Of a DNA stretch of 34,624 nt, positions 18,439 through 25,470 are shown piece by piece. The DNA is from Candidatus Kapaibacterium sp. (GTDB lineage: Bacteria; Bacteroidota; Ignavibacteria; Kapaibacteriales; UBA4661). The stretch covers positions 1 through 34,624 of the forward strand of contig JANYIG010000210.1 of assembly GCA_025358765.1 (NCBI GenBank), given 5' to 3'. The first letter of the stretch is position 1. Every line of letters begins with the position of its first letter. A program made the position numbers and the translations under genes. The notes under the pieces were generated by a model, which did no database searches, was not told the DNA's origin, and saw only the letters and a list, made by a program, of their open reading frames with translations.

Positions 18439-19566
18439 TCAGACGGGAACAATGCCGATGCCCGGCTTTTCAGGCAATACGATTTTCCCATTCACAACCG
18501 TCATACCCTTGAAGGCATCGTTTTTGATGAGCAAAGCACCATCCATGTCTGCCCAGTCCACCGCAGGTGTCAGGTGTGCAGCGGCGGTAATGCCGCACGA
18601 GGTTTCGGTCATACAGCCAATCATCACCTTCATGCCCAGCCCCCGTGCCAATGCTATCATCTTGTTCGCCTCGCGCAAACCCGTACATTTCATGAGTTTG
18701 ATGTTGATGCCATGATATACGCCCTTCATCTTCGCCACCTGCCCAAAGCGCTTGCAGGCTTCGTCAGTGATAATCGGAATCGGACTGTGTTCAGTAATCC
18801 ATGCGTTGTCGTCCACCATGTCTTTGTGCATAGGCTGTTCGACAAAAAGTACATTCTTGTCCTTGAGCCAATGAATCATGTCAAGCGCTTGAAACTTATC
18901 CTTCCAGCCCTGATTCGCATCAGCAGTGAGTGGCTTATTAGTCACGGAGCGGATAGTTTCTATCATTTCTTTGTCGTTATCGCGCCCAAGTTTTACCTTC
19001 AACACTTTGTATTCCTCGGCTTCCTTGACCTTCTGGCGCACCACGTCTGGCTTGTCAATGCCGATAGTGAACGATGTCATGGGGGTTTTATCTTTCTCGT
19101 AACCAAATATATTGTATAACGGTTGCCCCATAATTTTGCCCACAAGGTCGTGCAAGGCAATATCTACGCTGGCTTTGGCGGCGGTATTGTCGGAAGTAAT
19201 GGCATCTACATCGCCCAAAATCCGCTCCAACTCAAAGGGGTTTTCATACTTGCTTAGATCAACACGCGAAAGAAACGCCATTACACTTTCCTGCGTCTCG
19301 CCCAAATACGGCGGCATGGAAGCCTCGCCATAGCCCACCACACCATCGTACTCAATTTGCGTAAGCACAACGGGCGTTGTCGTGCGGGTACTAACGGCAA
19401 CCGTAAACACATGTTTGAGTTCAAGCGTATAAGGTTTGAACGTGAGCTTGAGTTTTTTCGGCGACGCAGGGCGAGCGATGATGTTCGGAAATGCCGCCGA
19501 TGGAATGAGTGTGGAAGCGGCTCCCAAAGCTGATGCTTTCAGAAACAAGCGTTTTGTAGAATTCAT
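18439..19566 (-). CDS. Dipeptide epimerase (enolase superfamily) with Tat-like signal
   Basis: 375 residues. Enolase-superfamily enzyme of the L-Ala-D/L-Glu epimerase (muconate-lactonising) subgroup, which inverts the second residue of dipeptides, often those from peptidoglycan turnover. All catalytic positions are visible: KVK (K190, K192), D216 in DANQG, E243 in FVEQP, D268 in ITDEA and K290 in NIKLMK. Unlike most relatives it has an N-terminal extension MNSTKRLFLKASALGAAS, close to a Tat signal (one Arg replaced by Lys), then SAAFPNIIARP. The ATG at 19566 has AGAGG close upstream. It begins 12 bases after the lamin-tail gene. Substrate specificity within the family is not certain. Confidence 0.9.
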   Translation of the reverse strand: MNSTKRLFLKASALGAASTLIPSAAFPNIIARPASPKKLKLTFKPYTLELKHVFTVAVSTRTTTPVVLTQIEYDGVVGYGEASMPPYLGETQESVMAFLSRVDLSKYENPFELERILGDVDAITSDNTAAKASVDIALHDLVGKIMGQPLYNIFGYEKDKTPMTSFTIGIDKPDVVRQKVKEAEEYKVLKVKLGRDNDKEMIETIRSVTNKPLTADANQGWKDKFQALDMIHWLKDKNVLFVEQPMHKDMVDDNAWITEHSPIPIITDEACKRFGQVAKMKGVYHGINIKLMKCTGLREANKMIALARGLGMKVMIGCMTETSCGITAAAHLTPAVDWADMDGALLIKNDAFKGMTVVNGKIVLPEKPGIGIVPV

Positions 19567-19578
19567 AAACCTCTATAA

Positions 19579-21243
19579 TTACGATGAAGCAAGAACAAGT
19601 AAAATTTTCTGTGAAAAGGATTGCCCTGTAAGAATATCAACAGCCTCGAACAAAAGGATATAAGCGCCCTGTGGCAACAACCGACTATTTGCACGACCGT
19701 CCCATCGTAGTGTGCCTTCGCTGGCGGAAAATTGATTGTTCGCAACCTCCACGACGGGAACGCCGCTTGTGTCGAAGATTTTTGCAAACAGTCGTGCTTG
19801 CTTGTACGGCAGCGAGTAGTGAATTTCGCACACCTCCGCTCGGCTACGATTGAATGGATTTGGTTCTACAACAACATATCCAGCTGGCGCAATGGACAAT
19901 GCAGCACTGTTCACACGGGTTGGCGTTGATCCCTCTGGTGCGCCACAACTCGCCCATGAACTTCCAAGAACAGAAGGCAATAATGGCGCAATTTTTTCTA
20001 TACTTCGTCCGCGCGTGGATGCAAGTTCGTTTGAGTGCCATTTTGTGCTGTATTCAAGCGAATCTTGTACAAAGCCAGACGGCTCGCAAAGCCTGATATT
20101 GTCTGCATCGTTATTGAGCTGGAACTGCGGTGCATTCACGCAGAATACGTTCGATGCGCCCTTGAGTAGTGGATATTGCCGAAAAAACGCAGAATCGAAT
20201 GCTATGACTGCATATCCGCCCATCGGCACTATAAAATCTTGTGTCGAAAATCTCACTGTATCTGGTCGCCCATCCACCACAAACCACGAAGCAAGGTTCA
20301 AAGGGTGTTGCGAAGTGCTGTTGTTGTACAACTCAATCCATTCTGCGTTGCCAGAAAGTGGCTCAAACATGATTTCATTCACCAGCATAGTTCCGCGTGG
20401 ATACGGCACAAAAACTTGCGTTCGGAGTGTATCGTTGTCGTTGCGTTTGTCGCCTTGCGTTTGGGCGATTGCAATACAAAAAGCTGCTCCATGTTGTAGG
20501 CTTTGGACTGTTGTTAAAACCGTGTGCCGTTCACTGGGAGTGAGGTTCTGTAAGGGTTTCCGAAGAACAAGTTCCGTCGGCTCCGCAAGGGCATTGCCGT
20601 TTGCATCAAGATACAGAGAAATTTCAACGCTTGCAAGCCTCTGGCGACCAACATTTTCGACCGTCACAGCAAGTGAGAGGTCAGGATTCAGGGTGATAGA
20701 TACCATTCGAGCATCCACATCAAGCAGCGCAATACTATTCAAACGTCCGGGTGTGGCTCCGTCCGCCGCTTGCGATGCAGCAAAGTTTGCAGACGATAAA
20801 GCAGGTGTGAGTACGTCAATGCGTTCTAACGACACACCAAACCGCCCCCAGCGCGTGGCATAGAAGGCAGAATCTATCAGCTTTTCGGCGGAGCGCAACA
20901 CGACGGCATCAGAATCGTTATTCAGCGCAGGAAGCTGGCGAAGTTGCACTAATACTGCCTCGTGGGGAATTTTCCTACGAGCAAGTAGTGAAGCGGTGTC
21001 GCGGGTCAGAATAGCATAGCCGTTTGCGGAAAGGCGGAGCTGTGCGGTTGTGACACTATTGCCCGCAAAGTCGCTTATTCGCAAGGTTTGGAGTGTTACT
21101 GAAGTGGTTGAGATATTGTAGAGTTCAATCCATTCTGGCTCTCCGGCAAACGGCACGGCTTGAATTTCATTGATCACCACTTGCGCTGATAACGAGGCGT
21201 TTATCATAAAAACCAGCAACACCAGTAACAGCAGACTTCTCAC
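19579..21243 (-). CDS. Secreted lamin-tail-domain protein with FlgD-like C-terminus
   Basis: 554 residues. The start is the GTG at 21243: it overlaps the stop codon of the upstream gene (GTGA), has AGAGG six bases upstream, and gives a good signal peptide (RSLLLLVLLVFMINASLSAQ). The longer frame to 21351 would bury this signal. Two lamin-tail domains are visible (VVINEIQAVPFAGEPEWIEL near 22-140 and LVNEIMFEPLSGNAEWIEL near 295-430), separated by a CARDB-like beta domain. A FlgD-like domain is at the end (VVVEPNPFNRSR ... LRWDGRANSRLLPQGAYILL). Such proteins are exported surface proteins in this bacterial group; their partners are unknown. Confidence 0.88.
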   Translation of the reverse strand: MRSLLLLVLLVFMINASLSAQVVINEIQAVPFAGEPEWIELYNISTTSVTLQTLRISDFAGNSVTTAQLRLSANGYAILTRDTASLLARRKIPHEAVLVQLRQLPALNNDSDAVVLRSAEKLIDSAFYATRWGRFGVSLERIDVLTPALSSANFAASQAADGATPGRLNSIALLDVDARMVSITLNPDLSLAVTVENVGRQRLASVEISLYLDANGNALAEPTELVLRKPLQNLTPSERHTVLTTVQSLQHGAAFCIAIAQTQGDKRNDNDTLRTQVFVPYPRGTMLVNEIMFEPLSGNAEWIELYNNSTSQHPLNLASWFVVDGRPDTVRFSTQDFIVPMGGYAVIAFDSAFFRQYPLLKGASNVFCVNAPQFQLNNDADNIRLCEPSGFVQDSLEYSTKWHSNELASTRGRSIEKIAPLLPSVLGSSWASCGAPEGSTPTRVNSAALSIAPAGYVVVEPNPFNRSRAEVCEIHYSLPYKQARLFAKIFDTSGVPVVEVANNQFSASEGTLRWDGRANSRLLPQGAYILLFEAVDILTGQSFSQKILLVLASS

Positions 21244-21719
21244 GCCTCGCCTCTTTCTTTTTGTTGTCTGCGAAACACAGAACGATAGATTAGTTTGCGG
21301 TAAGCAAGCGGGAGCATCAACAACGGATAGATGAGCAAATCCAGCCCCCATACCGCTTTAAAGCGAATGTCGTCAATAATTGCCGACGTATCGTCTGGAA
21401 GCCTTGCTATGCCGTGCCGGTGTCGCCAATACGTCAGGAAAAATGGGAGTTGTTTGCCTTCATCAATAAAATACATTTCATCGTTGTACACCTCGTGGTT
21501 GCTGACTTCGCCATCTTCCACAATCACACTTGTCCACTGCTGGTTGAAACCGAAGAAACTCCATTCGATATGCACCTCGTTGCCTTGCTTGCAGCCATCA
21601 AAACGTTTGAGCCTTGAGGGTGGAAAAGGCGGCGCAAGACGTAAAAATAGATCGCGGTCAAACTGGGCGAAGACTTGTTTGTATGACTGCTCAACACGGG
21701 TGGAAAGAAGAATTCGCAT
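21240..21719 (-). CDS. SRPBCC-family protein
   Basis: 159 residues. The opening MRILLSTRVEQSYKQVFAQFDRDLFLRLAPPFPP and FDGCKQGNEVHIEW match SRPBCC (START/Bet v1-like) proteins of Bacteroidetes, which have a hydrophobic ligand pocket. The ligand is unknown. The C-terminus has a hydrophobic stretch (GLDLLIYPLLMLPLAYRKLIY) that may fold onto the pocket or touch the membrane. It heads the five-gene run, and its stop codon overlaps the start of the lamin-tail gene. Confidence 0.8.
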   Translation of the reverse strand: MRILLSTRVEQSYKQVFAQFDRDLFLRLAPPFPPSRLKRFDGCKQGNEVHIEWSFFGFNQQWTSVIVEDGEVSNHEVYNDEMYFIDEGKQLPFFLTYWRHRHGIARLPDDTSAIIDDIRFKAVWGLDLLIYPLLMLPLAYRKLIYRSVFRRQQKERGEA

Positions 21720-21964
21720 GGCTTGACAATCAATTTGGTAGCGTGTGGGAAAACACTGACAGCACTATAAGATACAAAATGCTTTATCATCTATCAAATT
21801 ACCGTTGAACTTTGTTGTCGAAACAATTCCTTCAAAGCATTGATATTTCTCCTTTGCAGGGGACAGTCTTCAAAAAGATTTGCTTTTGCGTTCGAAAAAT
21901 CGTACCTTGAAAAAGACATTCAAACACGACATTTTCTATTGTAATTTTATTTAGCATTTCCACA
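21720..21964. other. Divergent intergenic region
   Basis: About 245 bases separate the SRPBCC gene and the Cys-rich leader. It should hold the promoters of both units. It is AT-rich near the right end (TGTAATTTTATTT at 21940-21952), which could hold a -10/-7 element giving a very short untranslated leader. No convincing promoter pair or coding frame is seen. Confidence 0.4.
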
Positions 21965-22081
21965 ATGAACGCTTCGCTTTACACGGCTCAATCTTCACAA
22001 CGCGCTTGCACCACGCCTTGCGGCGTTCCTTGCACGATGCAAATGTGTATGATGTGCTGCGCCCGCGTACTGCGAAGGTGA
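21965..22081 (+). CDS. Cys/Met-rich leader peptide
   Basis: A 38-codon frame starting at ATG 21965 and ending at TGA 22079-22081. The second half holds six Cys and four Met in 18 codons: CTTPCGVPC then TMQMCMMCCARV. There is no signal peptide and no ribosome binding site, and the AT-rich element just upstream would suit a short or leaderless transcript. It is followed directly by an alternative-pairing segment and a terminator, then by a peroxiredoxin gene. This is how amino-acid-responsive attenuation leaders are built. It could instead be a small metal-binding protein. Coding is inferred from the composition and context only. Confidence 0.6.
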   Translation: MNASLYTAQSSQRACTTPCGVPCTMQMCMMCCARVLRR

Positions 22082-22123
22082 GAATGCTGCTTATACATGA
22101 CGCTCAAAAACAAGCCATTCACC
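22077..22123 (+). promoter_or_regulatory. Candidate antiterminator pairing
   Basis: GGTGAGAATGCTGCTT (22077-22092), which overlaps the leader stop codon, can pair with the left arm of the terminator, AAGCCATTCACC (22112-22123). This gives 12 base pairs with two 2-base bulges. A ribosome at the stop codon would cover the first segment and leave the terminator to form. One stalled at the TGC TGC codons (22055-22060) would leave it free. Worked out by eye; no folding energies were computed. Confidence 0.5.
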
Positions 22124-22154
22124 TTCATCGGTGAGTGGCTTGTTTCTTTTTATC
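22108..22154 (+). terminator. Attenuator terminator upstream of the peroxiredoxin gene
   Basis: AACAAGCCATTCACC pairs with GGTGAGTGGCTTGTT (one G-U pair) around TTCATC, followed by TCTTTTTAT. It lies 26 bases after the leader stop codon and ~80 bases before the peroxiredoxin start. Because nothing but the short leader frame precedes it on this strand, it acts on the leader transcript rather than ending a full gene. Confidence 0.88.
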
Positions 22155-22233
22155 CCGTTTCAAATTGTTTATAACCCGCACAGTTACTTTTTGACGTGCT
22201 TTTTTGTTTCATTATTTTCAAGGAGTTTTTTCT

Positions 22234-22887
22234 ATGAGTTCACAAACCGATATCATCTTGCGTTTAGGCGACCTCGCGCCGAATTTCACCGCCCAAACGA
22301 CGGAAGGTTCAATTGATTTCCATCAATGGCTCGGAACGGGTTGGGGAGTTTTTTTTTCGCATCCCGCCGACTATACTCCTGTTTGCACGACGGAACTCGG
22401 CGTTGTGGCAAAGTACAAAGCGGAGTTCGACAAACGCAATGTCAAGGTGATCGCCCTCAGTGTTGACTCGCTCGATGAGCACAAGAGCTGGATTCACGAC
22501 ATCAACGAGACGCAAAACACGACGGTCAATTTCCCGCTTATTGCCGACCCAGACCGTCAGATTTCACTTCTTTACGGGCTGATTCACCCGAATGCGTCGG
22601 AAAATGCGACCGTCCGCTCGGTGTTTGTCATTGGAGCCGACAAAAAAATCAAACTCATCATCACGTACCCCGCTTCGACAGGTCGCAATTTCGAGGAGCT
22701 TTTGCGTGTGATTGATTCGCTACAGCTCACCGCAAACTACGGCGTAGCAACGCCCGCAAACTGGAAAAATGGAGAAGATGTGGTTATCGTACCGGCAGTG
22801 AAGGATGAGGAAATTCCGGCACGATTCCCCAAAGGTGCAACGTTCGTGAAGCCATATCTGCGAATCACACCACAACCGAATCTTTAA
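22234..22887 (+). CDS. Peroxiredoxin, Prx6 (1-Cys) type
   Basis: 217 residues, the normal length for Prx6. It reduces peroxides with a peroxidatic cysteine in the cytoplasm. The active site is SHPADYTPVCTTELG with C51, and the supporting Arg is in VRSVFVIG. C51 is the only cysteine, so resolution must come from an outside thiol. The extended C-terminal domain (NWKNGEDVVIVPAV, RFPKGATFVKPYLR) is typical of this class. The start at 22234 has AAGGAG eight bases upstream; the frame extends to 22204 without support. It sits behind the Cys-rich leader and terminator, and is followed 33 bases later by DUF4395. Confidence 0.95.
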   Translation: MSSQTDIILRLGDLAPNFTAQTTEGSIDFHQWLGTGWGVFFSHPADYTPVCTTELGVVAKYKAEFDKRNVKVIALSVDSLDEHKSWIHDINETQNTTVNFPLIADPDRQISLLYGLIHPNASENATVRSVFVIGADKKIKLIITYPASTGRNFEELLRVIDSLQLTANYGVATPANWKNGEDVVIVPAVKDEEIPARFPKGATFVKPYLRITPQPNL

Positions 22888-22920
22888 TTTATAAGCTCAA
22901 ATCTGAAAGGACACTTATTC

Positions 22921-23373
22921 ATGGCTTCCGAAGGGAATAATTATACCCCGCAACCAAACGATATTCCTGTACCCATTGTTACGTTCAGCCGATGGTTGTA
23001 TGCCCTCACGCTTGGCGGGGCGTTTGTTGTGCAACAACCGCTCATTACGACTGCTTTGCTGCTCATTGTGCTGGTGTCGGTGTTTGGCGGAAAGCGATGG
23101 AATCTTATCAGTCGTATCGGGCGAATACTCTTCTCCAAGCAGATTGCCGTTGGGAAACGCGAAGATTATCGGCTCATTCGCTTTAACAATCTGATTGTTG
23201 TGGCGCTACTGGTTATTGCTCAAGTGGGGTTCGTTGTGAATGCTTCGGCTGTTGCATGGGTGTCCGTCATTGCCATTGTTGTGGCGAGCAGCCTTGCGCT
23301 GGCAGGTTTTTGTGTAGGGTGCGTGTTGTATTATCAGTTTAAACTTCAGCGCTTCCGGCTTTTGGGGCAATAA
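22921..23373 (+). CDS. DUF4395 membrane protein
   Basis: 150 residues with about four hydrophobic segments in two hairpins. The C-terminal GFCVGCVLYYQF with its CxxC is typical of DUF4395. The family often occurs near thioredoxin-like, sulfurtransferase or other sulfur-metabolism genes, but its function is not known. The ATG at 22921 has AAAGGA nine bases upstream. It is evidently co-transcribed with the peroxiredoxin, so the leader attenuator would control it too. The membrane CxxC could take part in thiol exchange; this is only inference. Confidence 0.85.
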   Translation: MASEGNNYTPQPNDIPVPIVTFSRWLYALTLGGAFVVQQPLITTALLLIVLVSVFGGKRWNLISRIGRILFSKQIAVGKREDYRLIRFNNLIVVALLVIAQVGFVVNASAVAWVSVIAIVVASSLALAGFCVGCVLYYQFKLQRFRLLGQ

Positions 23374-23401
23374 TCTAAAAGAAAGATGCGCCTAAAAACA
23401 A

Positions 23402-23445
23402 AATTGGACGAGGCTTGTATGATTTTTGCGCGGCTTCGTCCAATT
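23402..23445. terminator. Bidirectional terminator between DUF4395 and the LytTR regulator
   Basis: AATTGGACGAGGC pairs with GCTTCGTCCAATT (one G-U pair) with an 18-base loop. On the minus strand it is followed by a T-rich run (TTTTGTTTTT), so it ends the receptor-kinase-regulator transcript well; on the plus strand the T tract is weaker (ATTATTTG). Confidence 0.8.
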
Positions 23446-23465
23446 ATTTGTCATCGTTTTCGCGG

Positions 23466-24212
23466 TTAGCTTTTGCCAAACAGCGATTTCACATCATTCG
23501 CACGTCGCCGCGCCACGGGCAGCTGTGTGCCGTCGTCTAATTTGAGGCAATATGTTCCTGAAAACCAAGGGATGATTTCTTTCACAGCCTCAATCCGTAC
23601 CAGATGCGAACGATGAATCCGAAGAAACTGTTCACGATGCAAACGCTCCTCTAATTCGTCGAGCGTAAAATCTGTTCGATAACGACCGTCGGGCAGATAG
23701 ACGAACACAAGTTTATTTTCCGCTTCGATCCTGCGAATTTCAGGCAGATTCACGACGCGCAAACGCTGCCCAACGTGAACAGTGAGCCGTGAAAGCGGCA
23801 GATGGTCACGTTCTTTGCGAAGTGCATCAAGATTGGTGGTAGCTTGCTGGACGATGTGTATTTGGGACAGATGGTGCAGCGCCCTGTCCAAACGTTCCAA
23901 TCGAACAGGTTTTGTCAGATAATCTAAGGCATGAACCTCAAACGCTTTGAGCGCATATTCATCATATGCTGTGACGAAAACAATGTGTGGACGCGGCTTG
24001 GCAAGTAAGTCAACAACCTCAAACCCGGATAGCCCGGGCATTTGGATATCCAGAAAGACAACATCGGGCTTAACATCGTAAATCATGGGAATGGCTTTGG
24101 TACCACTTTCCGCTTCTCCAACGATTTCAACATCGCAATCGGTTTTGCCCAATAACGAGCGAAAACGTTCGCGCGCCAACGGCTCATCATCTACGAGAAT
24201 ACAGCGAATCAT
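23466..24212 (-). CDS. LytTR-family response regulator
   Basis: 248 residues. An N-terminal receiver domain (~1-120) has the acidic pair D8/D9, phosphoacceptor D55 in FLDIQMPGLSG and Lys in YLTKPV. A LytTR DNA-binding domain follows (~145-245: LTVHVGQRLRVVNLPEIRRIEAENKLVFVYL ... FLRIHRSHLVR). Such regulators bind direct repeats upstream of their targets. The ATG overlaps the stop codon of the kinase gene by 4 bases (ATGA), so the pair is co-translated. The presence of a TonB-dependent receptor in the same run suggests the receptor is a target or that its cargo is sensed. Confidence 0.95.
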   Translation of the reverse strand: MIRCILVDDEPLARERFRSLLGKTDCDVEIVGEAESGTKAIPMIYDVKPDVVFLDIQMPGLSGFEVVDLLAKPRPHIVFVTAYDEYALKAFEVHALDYLTKPVRLERLDRALHHLSQIHIVQQATTNLDALRKERDHLPLSRLTVHVGQRLRVVNLPEIRRIEAENKLVFVYLPDGRYRTDFTLDELEERLHREQFLRIHRSHLVRIEAVKEIIPWFSGTYCLKLDDGTQLPVARRRANDVKSLFGKS

Positions 24213-25306
24213 AGTGCAACGCTTCCTTTTGCCAATGGTTTATACGCTGTCTCGGTCACAGGTTGGTGTGGAAAGCGCAATGTGATGCCGTGCGACTCTA
24301 TTTGCATCGCGCCCGTATTAGGAAATAGCAAAAGCAAACGGTCACGCACGTTCGCAAGCCCTGTACCTTTGGCAAAGAGATCTTCGCCTAAAGAAAGGTT
24401 GAAACCATTGCCTGAATCGCGCACGGAAATTGCAATCGTTCCTTCACGTTCGGCAGCAAGGATTTCAATCAGAAAATTGCCCTCCACGATGTTTGCGCCG
24501 TGTTTGATGGCATTTTCAACAAGTGGTTGCAATAGCAAACTCGGCACAGCCGCATCAAAAAGATGTTCAGGAACATCAATACGAACACACAAACGGTCAC
24601 GAAACCGTGTGAGTTCAATCGAAAGGTACATTTGCACCGATTCCATCTCTTCTTCGAGCGTGACCAACGGCGTTTTCGAGGCGCGTAAGCTGTAGCGAAA
24701 TAAGTCTGCAAGCTGTTCTGTGACCTGTTCCGCTTCGTCAGGACGAATGCGAATCAGCGCGGCAATAGAGTTCAGCGCATTAAACAGAAAATGTGGATTG
24801 ATTTGTGCACGTAATGCTTTCAGCTCCGATTCAAGCGCGGCTTGCTCCGCAGCTCGCAGCTGCCGATATAACGCGAACAAATAATATCCCGTATTACCTA
24901 TCAATGATAGAATCATGGCAACTACACTGATAATCATCATCATATCGCTGTGGAGGTTACAAAAACCGAACAAGAGTATCTCGCACTGCCGAGCAAGGAG
25001 AAGCGCCCCTACTGCCGAGACTGCTTGAATGAAGACATGGAGAACAGCAGCTAATTTCGAGCGCAATGGCAGCAAGCGATTCACCATTTCGCCTGTAAAC
25101 AACTGCGTCATGATAATAATGGAGGTGTATAACAACGATAGCACCCACGGTTGCCACCATGGCAAGGTATCGGGAACATGCAGCCCCATTTTGAAGGCAT
25201 TGATAATTAGTTGTGCCACAACGGCAAAAAGAACAATATACAATGCCGTATGCTTCCACTGTTGCGCGGTGCGTGGAAATGCTTGAATGTGAATCTGCGT
25301 TCTCAT
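24209..25306 (-). CDS. LytS-type sensor histidine kinase (His_kinase family)
   Basis: 365 residues from the ATG at 25306, which has a weak GGAA upstream; the longer frame to 25384 starts with non-conserved residues. Four membrane helices lie in the first ~150 residues, with almost no extracellular loop, so the signal is probably sensed in or at the membrane. A short coiled coil (AAEQAALESELKALRAQ) leads to the phosphoacceptor motif NPHFLFNALNSI (H172). The ATPase domain has LVENAIKHG and DSGNGF, and the G-box GTGLANVRDRLLLLF. It overlaps the LytTR gene by 4 bases and lies 164 bases after the receptor gene. Confidence 0.93.
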   Translation of the reverse strand: MRTQIHIQAFPRTAQQWKHTALYIVLFAVVAQLIINAFKMGLHVPDTLPWWQPWVLSLLYTSIIIMTQLFTGEMVNRLLPLRSKLAAVLHVFIQAVSAVGALLLARQCEILLFGFCNLHSDMMMIISVVAMILSLIGNTGYYLFALYRQLRAAEQAALESELKALRAQINPHFLFNALNSIAALIRIRPDEAEQVTEQLADLFRYSLRASKTPLVTLEEEMESVQMYLSIELTRFRDRLCVRIDVPEHLFDAAVPSLLLQPLVENAIKHGANIVEGNFLIEILAAEREGTIAISVRDSGNGFNLSLGEDLFAKGTGLANVRDRLLLLFPNTGAMQIESHGITLRFPHQPVTETAYKPLAKGSVAL

Positions 25307-25470
25307 AGTTACTTCCAGTATTTCAGCGTAATAATGTCGGTTGTGTTCCGCCAAACAAAACAATATTGTATAGGTGGAACACAACCGTAAAAGACTCTCT
25401 CATTCTCTGGCAAACATAAAAAACCTATGCACCAAAAACAAAGTCACCGTTGGTTAGTGCGTGTGCATTG

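Noticed and set aside
19850-20863. 337-codon open frame on the plus strand
   Set aside because: It lies wholly antisense to the lamin-tail gene, which has clear domains, a signal peptide and a coupled start. The antisense frame encodes a low-complexity Ser/Arg-rich sequence with no domain.
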